Below, in pieces: positions 24,600-64,000 of a DNA stretch of 64,000 bases (the stretch's first letter is position 1; every line of letters begins with the position of its first letter). The position numbers and the translations under genes are program-made. The stretch lies in assembly GCA_910591455.2 (NCBI GenBank), contig OU342816.1:24749599-24813598 (forward strand), read 5' to 3'. The DNA is from Pholis gunnellus (taxonomy: Eukaryota; Chordata; Actinopteri; Perciformes; Pholidae). The notes under the pieces are model-generated. The model did no database searches. It was given only the letters and a program-made list of their open reading frames with translations, and was not told where the DNA came from.

Positions 24600-25022
24600 C
24601 ATGCGACAGCACAAACACGAAGGAGCCGCGTGATTCCAGTGGTTTTAATAGGCAGATGTTTGAAGTGGCCGCACGAGGCACAGGTACGGCGCAGCCAATG
24701 GGAGCGCGGGGGGGGGGGGAGGGTTCTCAACAGCGAAGAGGCGGTCCGCCCCGGCGCAGACAGCGCACACCTTCAGATGGAGTTGAAGTAGCAGCAGCAG
24801 CAGCAGCCGAGCCACAGAGCGACAACAGCGTCTGCGCCGCGGATCCGGAGTGTTTTTTCTTCAGGTGGGGGAACAGGTGACGGAACGGACCGACCGACAC
24901 TCTCAGCCGCCTCGACGTGCATCGGTGGAAATTACTGCCGTTCCACCCCCACCCACCTTCCACAGTAGATGTCCCTGAACTACATGCATTACGAGCCGAT
25001 CATCTAAGCCCAGTCCGCCAAG
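24600..25022 (+). promoter_or_regulatory. atp2a3: CpG-rich promoter/5' UTR region of atp2a3
   Basis: Composition changes sharply to GC- and CpG-rich about 400 bp before the start codon. A CCAAT box on the + strand lies at 24,695-24,699 ('gcagccaatggga'), followed by a G12 run (24,708-24,719), GC-rich boxes near 24,740-24,765 and a (CAG)n tract near 24,789-24,808. No TATA box is obvious, which fits a CpG-island promoter. The start site cannot be fixed from sequence. The main ATG at 25,023 has a strong Kozak context (A at -3, G at +4). Confidence 0.6.
24969..25007 (+). promoter_or_regulatory. 12-codon upstream ORF before atp2a3
   Basis: ATG at 24,969 opens a short frame, MSLNYMHYEPII and stop, ending 15 bases before the atp2a3 ATG. 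It has an in-frame internal ATG. If the transcript starts upstream of it, ribosomes must leak past or reinitiate, which would damp translation of the pump. Context at -3 is T, so leaky scanning is likely. Confidence 0.5.
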
Positions 25023-62349
<37,327 letters not shown>

Positions 62350-62582
62350 GTAAGTGTTCATCCACCGAGACACCAGCGGGCCTACTGTTGATCTATTAAT
62401 CACACATATCATGGTCCAGATGATAGATTCTTCTTGACAGTTTTGTGTTTCTAATGGCAACTATACTATAAGAGTACAGTGGCCCCTAAAGCTCAACGCA
62501 CTGCAACCTGAGAGACACACATTCAGACAGACTGAAAACTGAGAACACAACCAAATGCAAGTTGCACGACAACAGAAGTTTC

Positions 62583-63722
62583 CAGGGGTACATCCCAAAT
62601 CTCTTAATTGCATCCTCGTTTCCCTCACTTGCGTCCTTTCCTTGCGTCTTAGTCCCTCCCACCAGGGATGCATGGAGAGGCGCAAGGAAACCAGGCAAGG
62701 AGAGAGGAAACGAGGAAATATTTAAGAGATGAGACGTCCTTTCCTCAGTTGCGTCACGTGAAGCGACGTCTGTTTTTGACAGCGGCCGCTGATCACAGCT
62801 GGATCAGCTGTCAGTCGGCTTTAACAGCTGGGGAGACTTTTGAGAAGTTTGTGTCTGTTCACATGATCACTGTACTTAATAATAGTAACTAATATTGCTA
62901 ATAACTAATAGACGCACAGTAATCATCACTTCACTGTAGAGGTGTTTTCTCTCTGTAGCCTGTTCCCTCTTTAACAAACCGTGTCCCGTTTATAAGCGCA
63001 GGACCGATTTCTACCAGCGGAATGCGTTTGACTTATATATTAATTATTTGCGTCTGTGTGTTTTGAAATTGAGATTGTGACGTCATTATTAAATAACCCA
63101 GAATATGATTGTTTTCTCTTGAACACTGGAATTAATTTATTAGGCTCCATATTTCAGATTAAACTAAAATGATATAACTCATCAAACCCGACACTCAGGA
63201 ATGATCAGCCTCACGTGACTGAATGAAATTATGAAGAATGACGTAAAAAGCTCTTTCTGACTTTAATTGTTTCATAATAAAAGTTATTGAAAGAAATAAC
63301 AGATCATGAAAAGACAAATCTTTCTAATAAAAGAAGAAAGTTGTTTGTGGTCTTTTTGTTGTTCAGTCTACAATGAAGATATATTTAAACCAGACGGTGA
63401 ATCAGAAAAATAATCAAAAATAAAACTAGAGTTTAATCTGTGATCTGTCTTCACTCTGGTGTTAAACTCCAGCAGTCAGTCCGATCGACTGCAGCGTCCA
63501 ATCACATAACTGATGAACAAAGAGGGGGCGTGTCGGCCGTTAAAACACTTCCTGGAAGGCTGTTCTCGTGCTTCTCGTTCATGGCTCCTCGGAGATCCCT
63601 CCTCGATCCTCCGAGCAGAAATAAGAGCTTTGGGACGGCCGTCAATATGGCGGCGCAGAACAACTTCCGGTTCAAGCGAGGAGCGAGGAAATGACAAATA
63701 AGAGACTTGGGATGTACCCCTG
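62583..63722. mobile_element. Non-autonomous TIR DNA transposon, about 1.14 kb
   Basis: Left end 'caggggtacatcccaa' and right end 'ttgggatgtacccctg' are perfect inverted repeats, extended imperfectly ('atctcttaatt' against 'aataagagact'). The left end also folds back on itself: 'cctcgtttccctc' near 62,613 pairs with 'gagaggaaacgagga' near 62,703, and 'atctctta' with 'taagagat'. No transposase frame is present. The CAGGG start suggests a hAT-like element, but no clear 8-bp target-site duplication is visible, so the superfamily is open. Interior is AT-rich in the middle and CpG-rich near the right end. The right tip is followed by a second copy of 'tgggatgtaccc' (63,721-63,732). Inserted in atp2a3 intron 19. 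Confidence 0.75.
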
Positions 63723-63732
63723 GGATGTACCC

Positions 63733-64000
63733 GAGGTGTCACAAAGTATGGCGGGCATGTCCGTCCCTTTTTAGTGTCCCCTGAAAACGTATTTTCTGTT
63801 GTGTTTCTAAATGCTGCTCGTGTTTTCTTCATTTGCTTGTTTGTTTTCATTAAGGAATACTTGACTAAATGAATGACCACGTGGATATCAATTACTCACC
63901 CCGTGTTGCCTTGAATTGTTTTTCTCTCATACCTCACCATACGGTGAAATGGAGAATTAAAACACTTGGGACTGGTCTACACGAGCAAGCGTGAGACTGT
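63733..64000 (+). other. atp2a3: atp2a3 intron 19, remainder
   Basis: No exon recognised. The intron began at 62,350 and continues past the window. Confidence 0.7.

Larger units (their letters stand above)
14937..24600. other. Intergenic DNA between the col15a1-like fragment and atp2a3
   Basis: No coding exon recognised; the open frames are short and unlike known proteins. It contains a (TG)n microsatellite at 18,735-18,800, a C10 run at 16,283-16,292 and several dispersed repeats listed separately. Regulatory elements for atp2a3 may be here but cannot be named from sequence alone. Confidence 0.6.

Noticed and set aside
24414..24791. 125-codon open frame upstream of atp2a3
   Set aside because: Overlaps the CpG-rich promoter region, where open frames arise by composition; the protein has no recognisable domain.
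62350..64000. A further atp2a3 exon (TM10 and C-terminus)
   Set aside because: I searched all forward frames for the LIFQ/ALKY-type continuation and found none; it must lie beyond the window.

Overview
The window looks like teleost fish nuclear DNA, probably percomorph. It has split genes with GT-AG introns, very dense (CA)n/(TG)n microsatellites and long poly-C/poly-G runs. It also carries several dispersed repeats that I recognise from memory as common in teleost genomes, some of them present more than once in the window. Nothing prokaryotic or viral was seen.

The main gene is on the + strand: the calcium pump atp2a3 (SERCA3). Nineteen coding exons between 25,023 and 62,349 join in frame to give residues 1-951 of roughly 1,000. 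The last exon(s), for the final transmembrane segment and the C-terminus, lie beyond the window. Domains follow the SERCA order: N-terminal actuator part, TM1-2, actuator with TGES, TM3-4 with the PEGLP calcium site, phosphorylation domain with the DKTGT aspartate (D351), nucleotide domain with F487, the TGDGVND hinge motif, and TM5-9. A CpG-rich upstream region with a CCAAT box and a 12-codon upstream ORF precede the start codon.

Upstream, also on the + strand, 10,235-13,794 holds the C-terminal part of a collagen XV/XVIII-type gene (col15a1-like NC10/endostatin). It has several coding exons, but the endostatin frame is broken in more than one place and no Gly-X-Y exons were found in the 10 kb before it, so it is probably a decaying fragment or pseudogene. 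An inactive LINE (8,600-10,190) and a LINE-type 3' tail (10,400-10,632) have inserted around its first exons. Its predicted 3' UTR contains a 750-bp minisatellite built on a 10-bp unit.

Layout: 1-8,600 intergenic or intronic DNA with repeats; 8,600-10,632 LINE material and first col15a1-like exons; 10,645-14,936 col15a1-like fragment, minisatellite and poly(A) signal; 14,937-24,600 non-coding; 24,600-62,349 atp2a3 (introns 1, 5 and 8 are the largest, 11.6, 4.9 and 5.9 kb); 62,350-64,000 start of intron 19, with a 1.1-kb inverted-repeat transposon. The most interesting observation is atp2a3 exon 10. It lies between (TG)43 and (CA)11, has a weak donor, and has no adenine for 93 nt before its acceptor AG, a layout that predicts regulated or leaky exon skipping.
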